Made by a program: the position numbers and the translations under genes. From Oscillospiraceae bacterium (lineage in GTDB: Bacteria; Bacillota; Clostridia; Oscillospirales; Oscillospiraceae): DNA of 64,000 bases. Shown here piece after piece: positions 1 through 9,900 of the stretch (its first letter is position 1; every line of letters starts with the position of its first letter). The stretch is from the NCBI GenBank assembly GCA_017461445.1, contig JAFTXW010000002.1:62001-126000 (forward strand), read 5' to 3'. Under the pieces are notes generated by a model. That model had not been told where the DNA came from. It worked only from the letters and a program-made list of their open reading frames with translations, and did no database searches.

Positions 1-313
1 ATGCCGCAGTGACCGTACGGTCACTGTCTCCGGTAAAGTGGATACCAAAAGGCAATCCTTTCAAATTTTCCTTATGCTCAATGACTGTAAAGTTTTCTGC
101 TTTCACGGAATCGGCTTCTACGGTCCGATTCAGGGTAATGACCGTCTTTGTGACGGCAGGGCCCCAGTCAAAGCCCTCGACCACCACCGTCTGGGTGCCG
201 CTGGCCACATCCGGGCTATTGGGATCCGGGCCTTCTTCATTCCCGCCGCAAGCTGTCAGACTCAGCAGCAATGCCGCGACAAGAAGAAACGTAAAAAATC
301 TGTATCTTTTCAC
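1..313 (-). CDS. N-terminus of a lipoprotein (partial, runs off the window start)
   Basis: The minus strand reads from a GTG at 311-313, preceded by AGGAGGAATCATC, through to base 1 without a stop, giving about 104 residues. The product begins KRYRFFTFLLVAALLLSLTACGG, a lipoprotein signal peptide with lipobox LTAC and an acidic linker. After this comes a stretch with VVVEGFDWGPAVTKTVITL, which looks like a small beta-sandwich domain. Such N-terminal domains are seen ahead of alpha/beta-hydrolase esterases in clostridial lipoproteins, but the catalytic part would lie outside the window, so the function is left open. It lies 65 bp downstream of the GH3 gene on the same strand and may be co-transcribed with it. 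Confidence 0.75.
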   Translation of the reverse strand, partial: MKRYRFFTFLLVAALLLSLTACGGNEEGPDPNSPDVASGTQTVVVEGFDWGPAVTKTVITLNRTVEADSVKAENFTVIEHKENLKGLPFGIHFTGDSDRTVTAA

Positions 314-339
314 GATGATTCCTCCTGATCAATTTCCTA

Positions 340-364
340 GGGTTCCCCGTATTGCGGGGAACCC
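340..364 (-). terminator. Perfect 10-bp hairpin between GH3 gene and lipoprotein gene
   Basis: The arms GGGTTCCCCG and CGGGGAACCC surround a 5-nt loop. There is no T-run after it on the minus strand, so it may be a weak terminator or an mRNA-stabilising or processing hairpin rather than a full stop between the two genes. Confidence 0.5.
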
Positions 365-378
365 GGAGAATCAATATT

Positions 379-3348
379 TTATGCCTGCGCAGCCAGAGCC
401 TTCTGCTCCTTCTTCCACTTGCGGTGCTTGATGCATCTGCGGACCACCTTCACAACGCCCAGAACAAAGAGGGCATAGAACAGGCCAATCACCACATAAA
501 CGATGATCTTCCACATAGCAGGAGTGTAGGTAAAGGTGCTGCCGGGAACGATGCCGTTCATGGCATAGCTGTTCACCAGAGAGTATGCGTAGTTATGGAC
601 CGCATTTCTTGCCGCCTGAACATAGGTTGCTTCTTCTGTATCCAAAGTACCTGTACCGATCAGATAGGCCATGGCTTCCAGATTCAGGTTGCCATCCTCA
701 CCTGCCAGCAGGGACTGACTCAGATTGCCCGTCATACCGTCGGAGATAATGGCGCCTTCAAAGCCCCACTCGCCTCTGGTCACCTCAGTAAGCAGGGCGT
801 AGGAGCCACCAGAGTAGGTGGTACCGATGGAGTTGTAGGAGGTCATCATGGCAATGGTCGCGTCGATGGTCTTGGTCTCCAGTTTGCCGCCGCAATCCTC
901 ATCGGGATAATAGGAGACAGTAGTCTCAGCATTCTTCACTGCGATTTCAAAGGGCTTCAGATAGATTTCACGGATGGCCTGCTCGTTTGCCCAGGTACAC
1001 ACACCGTGGCGGTTGGTCTCCTGCTCATTCAGGGCGAAGTGCTTAATGTAAGTGGTAACACCGTTTTCCATCATACCCTCGATACAGCTCTTGGCGATCC
1101 AGCCTGCCAGAACGCCGTCCTCGGAGTAATACTCATAGTTTCTGCCGCAGAAAGCAGAACGATGGGTATTAACTGCGGGGGAGTACCAGCCTGCGTAGTT
1201 CAGGGTGTCGTTGGCGATGCTTTCCTCAGACAGGGTCACGCCGAATTCGTAGGCCAGTTCCTGGCTCCAGGTATAGCCGGTAACGGAGCCGGAGCTATAG
1301 GCACAGCAGCCGGTCTCCTTATGCCATCCTGCACTGCCATCCTGAGCGTTAGTTGCAGGAAGGCCAATAGACAGCATGGGATCGTTGCCATAGCCCAGCC
1401 AAGCCAGACCTGTCATGTCCTCCAGCGTCAGCTGATCCAGAAGCAGCTCCCACTTGGGATCGTCATAGGCCAGGCCACGCATATCGATCAGGGACAGGCC
1501 GTTGTCAGCCCCCAGAGTGGGCATCACTGCATTGGGGTCGATATGGGCATCGGGGTCAAATTCCTGAAGTGCTTCAGAAAGCTTCACTCCGCCGATTTCC
1601 CGATTTATATCGGTCAGGGAATGATCAGGAGCCTTGGGGAACGTGCCGGCAAAGTCGTTTCTGGACATATTCTGAACCAGACCGTCGGTCTGCTCATCGG
1701 TAAACATAGCAGACACATCGTCAAACTGGTTGACAGCAACCACAGCATCGCTGCTGCGGGGATTGCTCTCGTCATAGACAGTGGCAGTGACTTCTACATC
1801 CACACTGTCCAGCACGGTATGGGAATCTGCGCGGACGGAGATAGTGTAGGTACCGCCACTCAGAACATAGCAGCCTGCGTTCTTATAGTCGTAGGAGGCC
1901 ATATCTTCCTCAGCAAAGGTCAGGGTCACTTGGATAGACTGGCCTGCGGGGATCTCTTCAGTTTTGGCAAAAGCCACCAGATTGACCTCTGCCTTTTCGA
2001 TGCCCTCAGCGGCATCATAAGGGGGAGTGAAGTACAGCTCTACAACATCCTTACCTGCCACATCGCCGGTGTTGGTCACTTCCACAACCACCTGATAGGT
2101 GCCGTCAGAGTTCTTTTCAATGTTCTGGATCTTCTGGTCAAAGGTGGTATAGCTCAGGCCATAGCCAAAGGGATACACCACCTGATCTTCATAGACGAAG
2201 CCCTCATAGTTGCCATTCATGGCTTCTGCATGGGCAGTTTCATAGTACTTATATCCTACGTAGATGCCTTCGGCATAGTTAACGAACTTGTTGGTACCGT
2301 CGGAGTAAGTAAAGTCACCGAAGTTGACAAAGGAGGGATCCTTGGTCAGATCTGCTACGAAGGTGTCAGAGGTATGACCGGAGGGATTCACATTACCCTT
2401 GATGATGTTTGCCAGAGAACGGAAGCCGGTGGATCCGGGGAAGCCCATCCACAAAATGGCATCGATGCCCTCATCGTTCTGCAGCTCGCCCAGCTCCATA
2501 ACATTGGTAGCGTTGAACACAACGATAACTTCGCTGTAATGCTCCTTTGCGTACTCCACCATGCTCTTTTCTTCCGCAGTCAGCTCCAGCTGATGCTGAC
2601 CGTCCACGATATTAGCAGCTTCCTGCGCGACATAAGCATTGCCAGCCTGATATGCCTTACCAGTTTCGGAGTTGGCATAGGCTTTCATGTCCGTCAAAAG
2701 GTCCGCATTTTCAACACCGGTACGGCTGATGATGACAACGGCGGCGTCGCTGCCAGAAGGGCTGAAGGAATAGTCGGAGGCAGGGATCTCAGAAATATAG
2801 CAGTAATCGCTGTCTCCCACAACGCCTTCCTCACCCTGCTGGAAGTACTTCTGATAGTTCTTGCTGAAGTAATTATAGGTATCCTGATTCACGGTAAAGC
2901 CAGCAGCTTCGAAAGCCTCCTTGGGATATACCAGACCAGTGGAGCTGACTGTGCCCGCACCGGTACCACTGAAGATGGGATCAACAGAGCGCCGACCCAG
3001 CAAGGAAACATTCTCATTAGCCAGAGGCAGGGTGCCATTCTGGTTTTTCAGAAGAATGATGCCCTCGTTGCAGATCTTTTCTGTTACCGCAAAGCCGTTC
3101 TCCATGGCTTCTTCGGCGGTCAGATCTGTTTTGTAATACTCTTTTTCCCAATCCTTTGTACCGGACGCATACTTGATGGAGATGCTGTCACCGGAAAGGT
3201 CGGTGTAGCTGACGATTGCGGTCTGCAACAGGGACATAACCACAGTACCCAGAATCGCAATGATCAGACAAATCGCCAGTAGGGGCGTCCACAGAGTAAC
3301 ATATAAGATATTACCCATTCTTTTCTTGGTTTTCTTGTCTTTTTTCAT
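379..3348 (-). CDS. Membrane-anchored GH3 beta-glycosidase with reversed domain order
   Basis: The 989-aa product is a glycoside hydrolase family 3 enzyme, probably acting on beta-glucosides or xylosides. Its domain order is the reverse of most GH3 enzymes. The GH3 C-terminal domain comes first (about residues 85-400, IILLKNQNGTLPL). A fibronectin-III-like domain follows (about 415-525, VTNTGDVAGKDVVELYF). The (alpha/beta)8 GH3 N-terminal domain comes last (about 610-930), with the KHF motif at 769-771 and the likely nucleophile Asp870 in IISDGMTG. A transmembrane segment lies near each end (about 13-41 and 946-968), followed by a Lys/Arg-rich tail, so both ends appear to be cytoplasmic and the catalytic body outside. 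The start is supported by AGAGGTAAACC. Reversed GH3 enzymes are known from Ruminococcus and Butyrivibrio. Substrate cannot be told from sequence. Confidence 0.9.
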   Translation of the reverse strand: MKKDKKTKKRMGNILYVTLWTPLLAICLIIAILGTVVMSLLQTAIVSYTDLSGDSISIKYASGTKDWEKEYYKTDLTAEEAMENGFAVTEKICNEGIILLKNQNGTLPLANENVSLLGRRSVDPIFSGTGAGTVSSTGLVYPKEAFEAAGFTVNQDTYNYFSKNYQKYFQQGEEGVVGDSDYCYISEIPASDYSFSPSGSDAAVVIISRTGVENADLLTDMKAYANSETGKAYQAGNAYVAQEAANIVDGQHQLELTAEEKSMVEYAKEHYSEVIVVFNATNVMELGELQNDEGIDAILWMGFPGSTGFRSLANIIKGNVNPSGHTSDTFVADLTKDPSFVNFGDFTYSDGTNKFVNYAEGIYVGYKYYETAHAEAMNGNYEGFVYEDQVVYPFGYGLSYTTFDQKIQNIEKNSDGTYQVVVEVTNTGDVAGKDVVELYFTPPYDAAEGIEKAEVNLVAFAKTEEIPAGQSIQVTLTFAEEDMASYDYKNAGCYVLSGGTYTISVRADSHTVLDSVDVEVTATVYDESNPRSSDAVVAVNQFDDVSAMFTDEQTDGLVQNMSRNDFAGTFPKAPDHSLTDINREIGGVKLSEALQEFDPDAHIDPNAVMPTLGADNGLSLIDMRGLAYDDPKWELLLDQLTLEDMTGLAWLGYGNDPMLSIGLPATNAQDGSAGWHKETGCCAYSSGSVTGYTWSQELAYEFGVTLSEESIANDTLNYAGWYSPAVNTHRSAFCGRNYEYYSEDGVLAGWIAKSCIEGMMENGVTTYIKHFALNEQETNRHGVCTWANEQAIREIYLKPFEIAVKNAETTVSYYPDEDCGGKLETKTIDATIAMMTSYNSIGTTYSGGSYALLTEVTRGEWGFEGAIISDGMTGNLSQSLLAGEDGNLNLEAMAYLIGTGTLDTEEATYVQAARNAVHNYAYSLVNSYAMNGIVPGSTFTYTPAMWKIIVYVVIGLFYALFVLGVVKVVRRCIKHRKWKKEQKALAAQA

Positions 3349-3484
3349 AGGTTTACCTCTTTCCCTCGTTATTTGGCAATTCTACCAGAGCAACATTACC
3401 ATTCAGAAGAGGCAAAACTCAAGGGATACTTCGCAATCTGCACAATTCATTTCTTAATTAACATTTTTATTTTGTTTCTTATGT

Positions 3485-3526
3485 GAAAAAAGATTACCGC
3501 GGCGCTCTGAAAAGCACCGCGGTAAT
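3485..3526 (-). terminator. Intrinsic terminator of the LytTR/histidine kinase operon
   Basis: On the minus strand a stem with arms ATTACCGCGG and CCGCGGTAAT is followed by CTTTTTT, just after the kinase stop codon. Confidence 0.9.
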
Positions 3527-3528
3527 GA

Positions 3529-4884
3529 TTATTCATTTGGAATGATAGCATCAATCTTGAACATTCTGTCACTGACGCTGACACGGATACTTCCGCCGTA
3601 ATGCTCCACAATCCGCCGCATGCTCTGCATGCCGAACCCGTGGTAAGCATTGTTCCGTTTTGTGGTCTCTGGCAGTCCATCGGACATGCTCAGCTCCCCT
3701 TCAAAGTAGTTTTCCTGATGAATTACCGTCATTGAACCCTTTGGCTTCACAAACAGACGGATAAACCGTTTCTCCTGCTCCGGCACTTGTTTCACATATT
3801 CCACCGCATTATCAAGCATATTGCCGAACAGAGAGAAAATATCCCGGTTGCCCATTCTGGCAAGTGCAGAAGCATCCACCATACAGGAAAGAGAAATACC
3901 GTTCTGAATGCAAATCAGATTCTGGTCCGTCAGCAGAAGGTCAAGCGTCTCATTTCCAGTTTTGATAAAGGATTCATAAACCGCAATATGGGCTGTGATA
4001 TCTTCAAAATAGGACTCGTCAAACTCTCCAGTCTGCATCATCAGACGAATCTCCCGCTTCAGGTCATGGCATTTGATATTGATGTAATCCACGGCATTTT
4101 TGAATGCCTCATACTGCCTTTTCTCCTGCTCCAGCAGCTTTTCGATAGTCTCCTTTTCCACATTGATTCTGGAGGTCCTAAGACTCATATACTGAACGAT
4201 CAGAACGAACACACAGTTGATGAAATCCGATGCAACGCTGAACAGATTCAGTGTCTGCATATCACCCATGGCATTATACTGGTTGATGAATGTGGATGCC
4301 AGAAAGACCACCAGAACCATAGACAACATCAAACAGTTCTTCCAGGATGGGTGGACATACAGATGTTCCCGATTTTTTATAATAGGAGAGAAGACCGCAT
4401 ACATTATGGTGTCAATAACCAGCGCCACAACAAAATAGATCAGCAGCCGCAAAAGAATATGCAGCTGATGTCCAAAGAAACCCATAACCAGGCACTCATA
4501 GGCTATCACATAAATAATATGTTGTGCAGCGTACGCTGTGAGCATGATCCACACCAGTTCTGTTGGATTTACATCAAAGCAGAAGTAAATCAGCATTCCC
4601 GCCAACGCCACCATCGCCGTATACCACAGTACAGAGATCACATGAACAAAGGAATAATCGATTGCCAAGGCTGTCAGGCTTTGCATGAAATCAAGAACGA
4701 ACAGGTAAAGTGACGCAACCGCAAGGCCTGCTGCGATACCTGCAACCAGTCTTGCGACAAAATGGCTGCGCCGCCTGACAGACGGCATGGTAAAAATCAG
4801 CTCCAGCGCGATCAAAGACAAAATGTTCCTGTACTGGTCCAGGAGGTATATCGTACTGTTGAAAATATAGCCTGAATTATCCAT
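3529..4884 (-). CDS. AgrC-type (GHKL) sensor histidine kinase
   Basis: The 451-aa product has about six hydrophobic transmembrane segments in residues 15-235, a short coiled linker, and a cytoplasmic kinase core. The phospho-acceptor candidate is His273 in KCHDLKREI. The N-box is NMLDNA (355-360) and the G-box is GFGMQSM (416-422). This is the layout of the HPK10/AgrC family, which usually senses peptides and signals to LytTR regulators. The gene starts 8 nt after the regulator stop, and the regulator's TGA forms part of its ribosome site (TGAGGTACGGAATG). No AgrD/AgrB-like peptide system is next to it, so the signal is unknown. Confidence 0.9.
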   Translation of the reverse strand: MDNSGYIFNSTIYLLDQYRNILSLIALELIFTMPSVRRRSHFVARLVAGIAAGLAVASLYLFVLDFMQSLTALAIDYSFVHVISVLWYTAMVALAGMLIYFCFDVNPTELVWIMLTAYAAQHIIYVIAYECLVMGFFGHQLHILLRLLIYFVVALVIDTIMYAVFSPIIKNREHLYVHPSWKNCLMLSMVLVVFLASTFINQYNAMGDMQTLNLFSVASDFINCVFVLIVQYMSLRTSRINVEKETIEKLLEQEKRQYEAFKNAVDYINIKCHDLKREIRLMMQTGEFDESYFEDITAHIAVYESFIKTGNETLDLLLTDQNLICIQNGISLSCMVDASALARMGNRDIFSLFGNMLDNAVEYVKQVPEQEKRFIRLFVKPKGSMTVIHQENYFEGELSMSDGLPETTKRNNAYHGFGMQSMRRIVEHYGGSIRVSVSDRMFKIDAIIPNE

Positions 4885-4892
4885 TCCGTACC

Positions 4893-5597
4893 TCAGAAAT
4901 AATCGCCGTAGTATTCCAGAAGCTTCTGTGTAAATTTTTGCTTCTGGGTCCGTGTGATAGCGATTTCAGTCCCAGCCACCGTAATCGTATTACCCCGCAC
5001 GCCATCGATATGCTTCAGATTGACCAGGCAGTAATTACTGCACCGGACAAACTGGTCCCCCGGCAGCTTAGCCTCCTGCTGTTTCAGTGTCTCCCACAGC
5101 TTGATTTCTCCGTTATCTGTGTGAAACACCACCTGATGGCCAAGGGCCTCCACGAAGGCAATTCTATCCAGCGGAATCTTGACGCTTCCTTTTGGAGTTT
5201 TCAGCATTACCTCATCCGATTTCATCTTGGCAATTCGGATGGCTCTTGACAGCATTGCTGAGAAGTTGTAGTAAGCCACAGGCTTCACAACAAAATCTAA
5301 GGCATTGACAGAATATCCCTTCACGGCGTAGTTGGACATATTGGTGATGAACACCAGCGGAACCGCCGGATCCAATTCTCTTAACCGTTCCGCGGCTTGC
5401 ATTCCGTCCAGAAGCGGCATTTGGATATCCAGAAATACCAGGTCATAGATCGGATTGTAGTTTGAAAGAAACAGCCTTGCGTTTTCAAACTGGGAAACCT
5501 TAATGGACTCTCCATACTCCGCCGCGTATTTTTCAATGTAATAAATAATTAGCTCACGGTCTTTTTGTTCATCCTCAACCACAGCAATATGTATCAT
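4893..5597 (-). CDS. LytTR-family response regulator
   Basis: The 234-aa product has a receiver domain (VVEDE near the N-terminus, phosphorylatable Asp in DLVFLDIQMP, Lys in VVKP). A C-terminal LytTR DNA-binding domain follows (about residues 130-234, with FVRCSNYCLVNLKHIDG). An in-frame GTG lies 9 nt upstream, but GAGGTGG is well spaced only for the ATG at 5597, which begins MIHIAVVEDE. It is the first gene of a two-gene operon with the kinase. Targets are unknown; LytTR proteins usually bind paired direct repeats ahead of export, bacteriocin or virulence genes. Confidence 0.93.
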   Translation of the reverse strand: MIHIAVVEDEQKDRELIIYYIEKYAAEYGESIKVSQFENARLFLSNYNPIYDLVFLDIQMPLLDGMQAAERLRELDPAVPLVFITNMSNYAVKGYSVNALDFVVKPVAYYNFSAMLSRAIRIAKMKSDEVMLKTPKGSVKIPLDRIAFVEALGHQVVFHTDNGEIKLWETLKQQEAKLPGDQFVRCSNYCLVNLKHIDGVRGNTITVAGTEIAITRTQKQKFTQKLLEYYGDYF

Positions 5598-5626
5598 CCA
5601 TACCACCTCATCCCGACTCTCAACAT

Positions 5627-5655
5627 TTCATAGTATTACGAAATAATTCTAACAA
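5627..5655 (-). promoter_or_regulatory. Candidate sigma-A promoter of the LytTR operon
   Basis: On the minus strand TTGTTA (5650-5655) and TATGAA (5627-5632) are separated by 17 bp, ending about 30 bp ahead of the regulator start. Confidence 0.5.
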
Positions 5656-5712
5656 GATAATTCCAAAAATGCAAGAATCAGAAATGCTGTTGCTGCCAGT
5701 CGGTAGGATATG

Positions 5713-5719
5713 GTACCAC
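5713..5719. repeat. Left att-core candidate of IME-1 (GTACCAC)
   Basis: Direct repeat matching 16073-16079, sitting at the edge of the last element gene. Large serine recombinases leave only a very short identity, so this is suggestive only. Confidence 0.4.
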
Positions 5720-6012
5720 TATAGCAATTCTTGTCCCATTCTAATGCCGACCTTGATGCCTTCCACAAAGCCCGCTTTTTCATGATTTCGGCACAGCATA
5801 CAGACTGGATAGATGATTTTATCCATTTCCCGCAGCTCCATGCCGTTCATCTGCTGGTAAAGCTCGTTGAAATCAGCCTTTATCTGCGCATTGTCATAGG
5901 GATTATTTTCGTTATGGCACTCATAGAGCATAGTTAGAACGGATTCGCCATCACCATAATTGGGCGGATGTGCTTCGATATAGGCTTTCAAAGACTCAAA
6001 AAATGTTTTCAA
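5719..6012 (-). CDS. Small element protein (DUF6809-like), TTG start inside a hairpin
   Basis: The product of about 97 aa begins (M)KTFFESLKAYIEAHPPN. It carries GDGESVLTMLYECHNENNPYD, a C-x2-C-like VCMLC segment and an ending F-x-EG-x3-G that resembles the C-terminus of DUF6809-type small proteins; that family link is tentative. The TTG at 6010-6012 is preferred over an in-frame upstream start because GGGAGGTG lies 5-6 nt ahead of it and the same TTG is used in IME-2. The ribosome site and start are folded into a long inverted repeat (see 6005-6056). The function is unknown. It follows the ~275-aa gene after a 74-bp gap that is conserved in IME-2. Confidence 0.7.
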   Translation of the reverse strand: MKTFFESLKAYIEAHPPNYGDGESVLTMLYECHNENNPYDNAQIKADFNELYQQMNGMELREMDKIIYPVCMLCRNHEKAGFVEGIKVGIRMGQELL

Positions 6013-6056
6013 GGTAACACCTCCCAAAAGTTTTGGGTGATGTTACCTTGGAAAAC
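6005..6056 (-). promoter_or_regulatory. Long inverted repeat masking the ribosome site and TTG start of the small gene
   Basis: The arms are GTTTTC-AAGGTAACA (6005-6019) and TGTTACCTT-g-GAAAAC (6041-6056), with a second nested stem CCCAAAA/TTTTGGG. In the minus-strand mRNA the GGGAGGTG site and the TTG start fall inside this structure. The element is repeated in IME-2 with one inner-stem mismatch. It could be a translational switch, a protein-binding RNA or a DNA operator. Confidence 0.7.
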
Positions 6057-6086
6057 GGTGAATTACAAGTAGCTAAAGTGACGAAT

Positions 6087-6911
6087 TTACAGACGGAAAG
6101 CCTCCGTGATGTGGTAACGGCAAATGCCAACATGGTTCTGCCGTTCTAATATTGCTTCCGGGATTGTGGACAGGATGCGCTTACTGAAATAGCTTCCGCC
6201 GTAGTACATATCGAAGCTGGTCACTGGCAGGACTACCCACTCACAGTCATCTTCCCGGTGGGCACGGTAGTAGGCGATCAAATCGCAGATATAAGGTGCA
6301 GCTTTCTTTCCTGCCCATTTTTCTACCCTCTGCCGCAACTCTTCGGGAATGGTGACTTCGTAATTCTGGAGTGGTCCCTGCTCCAGAGCGTCGGCAAGAA
6401 TATCATCAAAGCGCAGTGTCCAGGCACCTTTTGTGGTCAGAGAAAAGATAGGAATTTGGAACTGCACTACCTTATCTCTCCACATCCTATCAAACTTATT
6501 CTGGATAGCTTCGCCGTATTCGGTGTAGCCTTTCCGCACGGCGTCCGGGTTGTCCAGCACAAATTTTGCGACACCGTGAACATGGCGGTAGAACCAGCCT
6601 GCGCCGTTTTCGTCCACCAGCTCCGGGAATGTTTTGTGCAGTTCCCGAAAGTCCGTCCGGCTCTGCCACTCCTCTTTGGGAGTGGCTTTTTTGCTGTCAG
6701 GGATACTGCACCAGGCGCAGAGCGCATTCCTCGCCCGTTCAATATCCGGCAGATCCCCCCTCGCCAGGATAGTAAGGATGCGGCTCATGCCCTCGAAATT
6801 CAGCAAGGATTCAAAGGTGAACCGGCCCAGGAATGCGGTGTCACCCTTGCGGCTGACTTCATACTTGACAGGAGTGGTGTAGGCTTTGAATTCCTCCAGT
6901 TCATTCAGCAT
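6087..6911 (-). CDS. Unrecognised ~274-aa protein coupled to the polymerase gene
   Basis: I do not recognise a family. The product is soluble and mixed alpha/beta, with no signal peptide or membrane segment. It has a C-terminal stretch rich in aromatics (SFDMYYGGSYFSKRIL) and a central HVHGVAKFVLDNP segment. Its ATG overlaps the last 11 bases of the polymerase gene, so translation is probably coupled. The same pair, with the same overlap style, occurs in IME-2 (279 aa) with clear similarity along the whole length. The constant pairing suggests that it works with the polymerase as a partner, loader or substrate-recognition subunit; that is inference. Confidence 0.85.
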   Translation of the reverse strand: MLNELEEFKAYTTPVKYEVSRKGDTAFLGRFTFESLLNFEGMSRILTILARGDLPDIERARNALCAWCSIPDSKKATPKEEWQSRTDFRELHKTFPELVDENGAGWFYRHVHGVAKFVLDNPDAVRKGYTEYGEAIQNKFDRMWRDKVVQFQIPIFSLTTKGAWTLRFDDILADALEQGPLQNYEVTIPEELRQRVEKWAGKKAAPYICDLIAYYRAHREDDCEWVVLPVTSFDMYYGGSYFSKRILSTIPEAILERQNHVGICRYHITEAFRL

Positions 6912-9900
6912 CCCGGCTCACCTCCATCCGTTTCACATGATCGTAGATCTTGTCATACAGAATATCCCACAGGAAATCCTTGTCCCTGATGGCAACGGCA
7001 TATTTCACCGCTTCTCCTGCCTTGACGATAGCCTCCAACTGCTTTCTGCATTCCAGCGCCACAACGGTCTTATAGTCTGCCCCGGATGTTTTGTTCAGGT
7101 AGGTATCCAGCATGGCTGTCATAGCGGGAGAATCCTGTTCGCTGTGGAGCTTCCGCTGATCTTCCAGACGGTATGCATCCATGCAATCGCAGACCAAATC
7201 GCCCATGATACGGTAACCGCTGCACCGGAAGTCTGTCAGCAGATCGAAATAGTCTTCAAACTCCTTCGGGAGATACTGCCGCAGAAATGCTTCCCGGTTC
7301 TTCTCCGGCATCAGGTGCCATTGGTTATCCCGGATAGCGCGGTACAATTCTGTCACCTGCTCCTGCGAAAAGGCAGAGAACAGGGCATACAAAGTATCCG
7401 TATCATAATCGTCTTCCTGACACCGGGCGAACAGGATCTTGGCAATATCACTCTGCCGCGATCTCTCCTTGATAGGCTGTCGGCTGGCACGAATGCGCCG
7501 CAGGCAGTGCTTATAATCCTGTGCCAATTCAGATATGGCAGAAATAATAGTGGGATCTAGTTTCTTTTCCCAACCCGGTACTGCAAAGGTATAGAGATCA
7601 GCAGGCTTGTTCTTCCTGGGTTTCTTTTTCGGAGTATGCCGCTCCAACTGATAGGCAAGGTAGGGCAGCTTCTCCAAATTGGAATCTACCGTTGACCAAT
7701 CGGTCTTCTCGTAGTAGGCTTTCAGCCGCTCTGCCGGAGTAGGCTCATACCACTTCCGCTGTTCTTCTGCGGCATCCATAATATCCTTAAACCGCAGGAA
7801 ACGGCTCCGCTTGATATCCTTGGCAGTAAGATATTTGGACAGGTCAGGCTTGACACCGCTTTTGGCAGAATCGATCTCCAAGCCGGTGAGGATTGCAAGG
7901 ATTTCCACCTCCTGCCGGTACCGTTCCCGTTCCGCTGCGGTGGAGTTCTCGTTGTAGGCGATGATACTTCTGTTCAGCGCGGCATTGGAGATCTGACCAA
8001 CCCGTGAGGAAAAGGTATTCTTCACAGTCTCAAACCGTGCCTGCCAGTCCTTGGCATCTCGGATCAGCGGGTCAATGCTGGGGATCATCAGCAGCGGAAT
8101 GTTGTTAAGGTTATGCCGTTTCTCAGCAAAATCGTCATAGTTGCGGCGCACACACTGATTCACGATGGGTGACGCAATAGTTTTGACCATATCCCCGTCG
8201 TAATCAGCGCCGCCCAGCCGCTCTGCCGCCAGCACCTCACAACTAACCATCAGTACATCAGTCAGATGTCCGAAGTAATAATTTCGCATCGGGTAATTCT
8301 CGGTGTAGGGTCTTAGCTGGATCTCTTCATTTCTGGCAATGTGCGGATTACGCAGGATCGTACAAACAGAATCTGTGCTGTACCGCGCACCAGGAGCGTA
8401 GAAACCATCATCCGGAAACTGTTCAATAGATGCTTTCGAGAAAAAAGTAAACTGCCGTTTCGTTTTTGCGCCTGCCGGGTCGAAGAGGAATGACATCAAC
8501 CAAAACAGATCGCCGGACAAGAAACGGTTGTCCCCGGCAACGATCAGTTTGCCCTTGGCATAGCGGCTGAGAATGCCCTCTGCCTCGGATTCCAATTGTT
8601 TCACATAGGGTGGTTCGGAGACAAACAGCGGATTTCGCTTCAATATCTTCGCCATCTGGCTTTCTTTACTCTGGGGTTTCCACCAACCAACTGCCTGTTC
8701 CGTGAAATATTGAATGCGGTAAGCATCGTTGGCGCAGAGATTATAGTAGGCAAGTTCTGTTTCTTTTGTCAGCCAGTCCCGGCCATCTTCTGCAGGACTG
8801 TGCGTCCAACCTAGGGGCAGATCCTCCGGTCGGAACTCTTCTGCACTCATGGAAAGGGTGTTCAGGAACTGGAAATTCAGCTCCGTCTGGGATTCCGGCT
8901 TTGGCTTGCTCACATTGGTGATGTACAGGGCATGATGGTATTTACGGAACGCAGTCCAGTAATTCTCCCAAGACTTACCGTTTTCTTTCAACCAGCCCGC
9001 GCCCTTGAACATACTCTTGGTCAGTATAATGTCCACGTCTTCTACGGAATGCTTCACACCCCACATATCTGTAATCGTCATCGTGCCTGCGTTTATCAGC
9101 AGATCTTTGAAATCAACCTGGTGCAGCATTCCCTTGACATAGGGCATACGAATCTGGAAAGAGGTGTGCTTTCGTTTAGGTCCCAGGGCCTTGTTCAGTA
9201 CGTCGGAATACTGTTTGGAGATCAAGCCCTCTCCGTCAAAGCAGATCGTTGTCAGTTCCTCAATCCGCTTTTCCACACGGTGATATTTTCTTATACTGCC
9301 AGTGGAGCCATCATCTTCTACCGTAATCACCTTCACATTGTGATTCTTAAATGTGGGATTATCAATCACAATGACACGGTGGGGGCGGTCAATTCCAACG
9401 CCGTCCACCCGGATGCCGCTGGACATCATCAGACCGTTGTATGCGTAGAGCTTACTGAGCTGGCACTGCCCGATGGTCAGATCCATCATAATTCTTCTGC
9501 GGACGGGCTCGTAGAATTCTTCCCGGATGAACGAAAGCATAGCCTGTCGACTCATGCTGGCGGAGCGTTCAAAGGCAAAGTAGCGGTGCGCTCCAGAGCC
9601 AAAGTCTAGAGTAATTCCTTCAGGGCGGAACATACTTTCCGCTTTCTTCTGACGGTCAATGTATTTCTTCTGTCTGCCGGTGCGGTCAAAGATCCCGGCA
9701 AAGTCCATATAGAAAAGGATCTCAGACAGATCGGTGACAATCTTTCCATCTGTCGGGAGTGTAAAGTTTCCACCATGCAGCTCGTCCATGATCTGATAGA
9801 ACAGGGCATTGTCATCCTGCTCCACTTGGGTGCTAACTTTACATTTCTCCGTTGCTGCACTGGTTAGTTGAAACGAATAGATGTTCTGGGCAGTTTCCTT

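Noticed and set aside
340..364. Calling the hairpin after the GH3 gene a full terminator
   Set aside because: The stem is perfect but there is no T-run, and the next gene follows on the same strand 27 nt later, so read-through is likely.
352..3282. A 976-codon open frame on the plus strand opposite the GH3 gene
   Set aside because: It is a mirror of the GH3 coding frame, has no ribosome site, and the minus-strand product has clear GH3 motifs.
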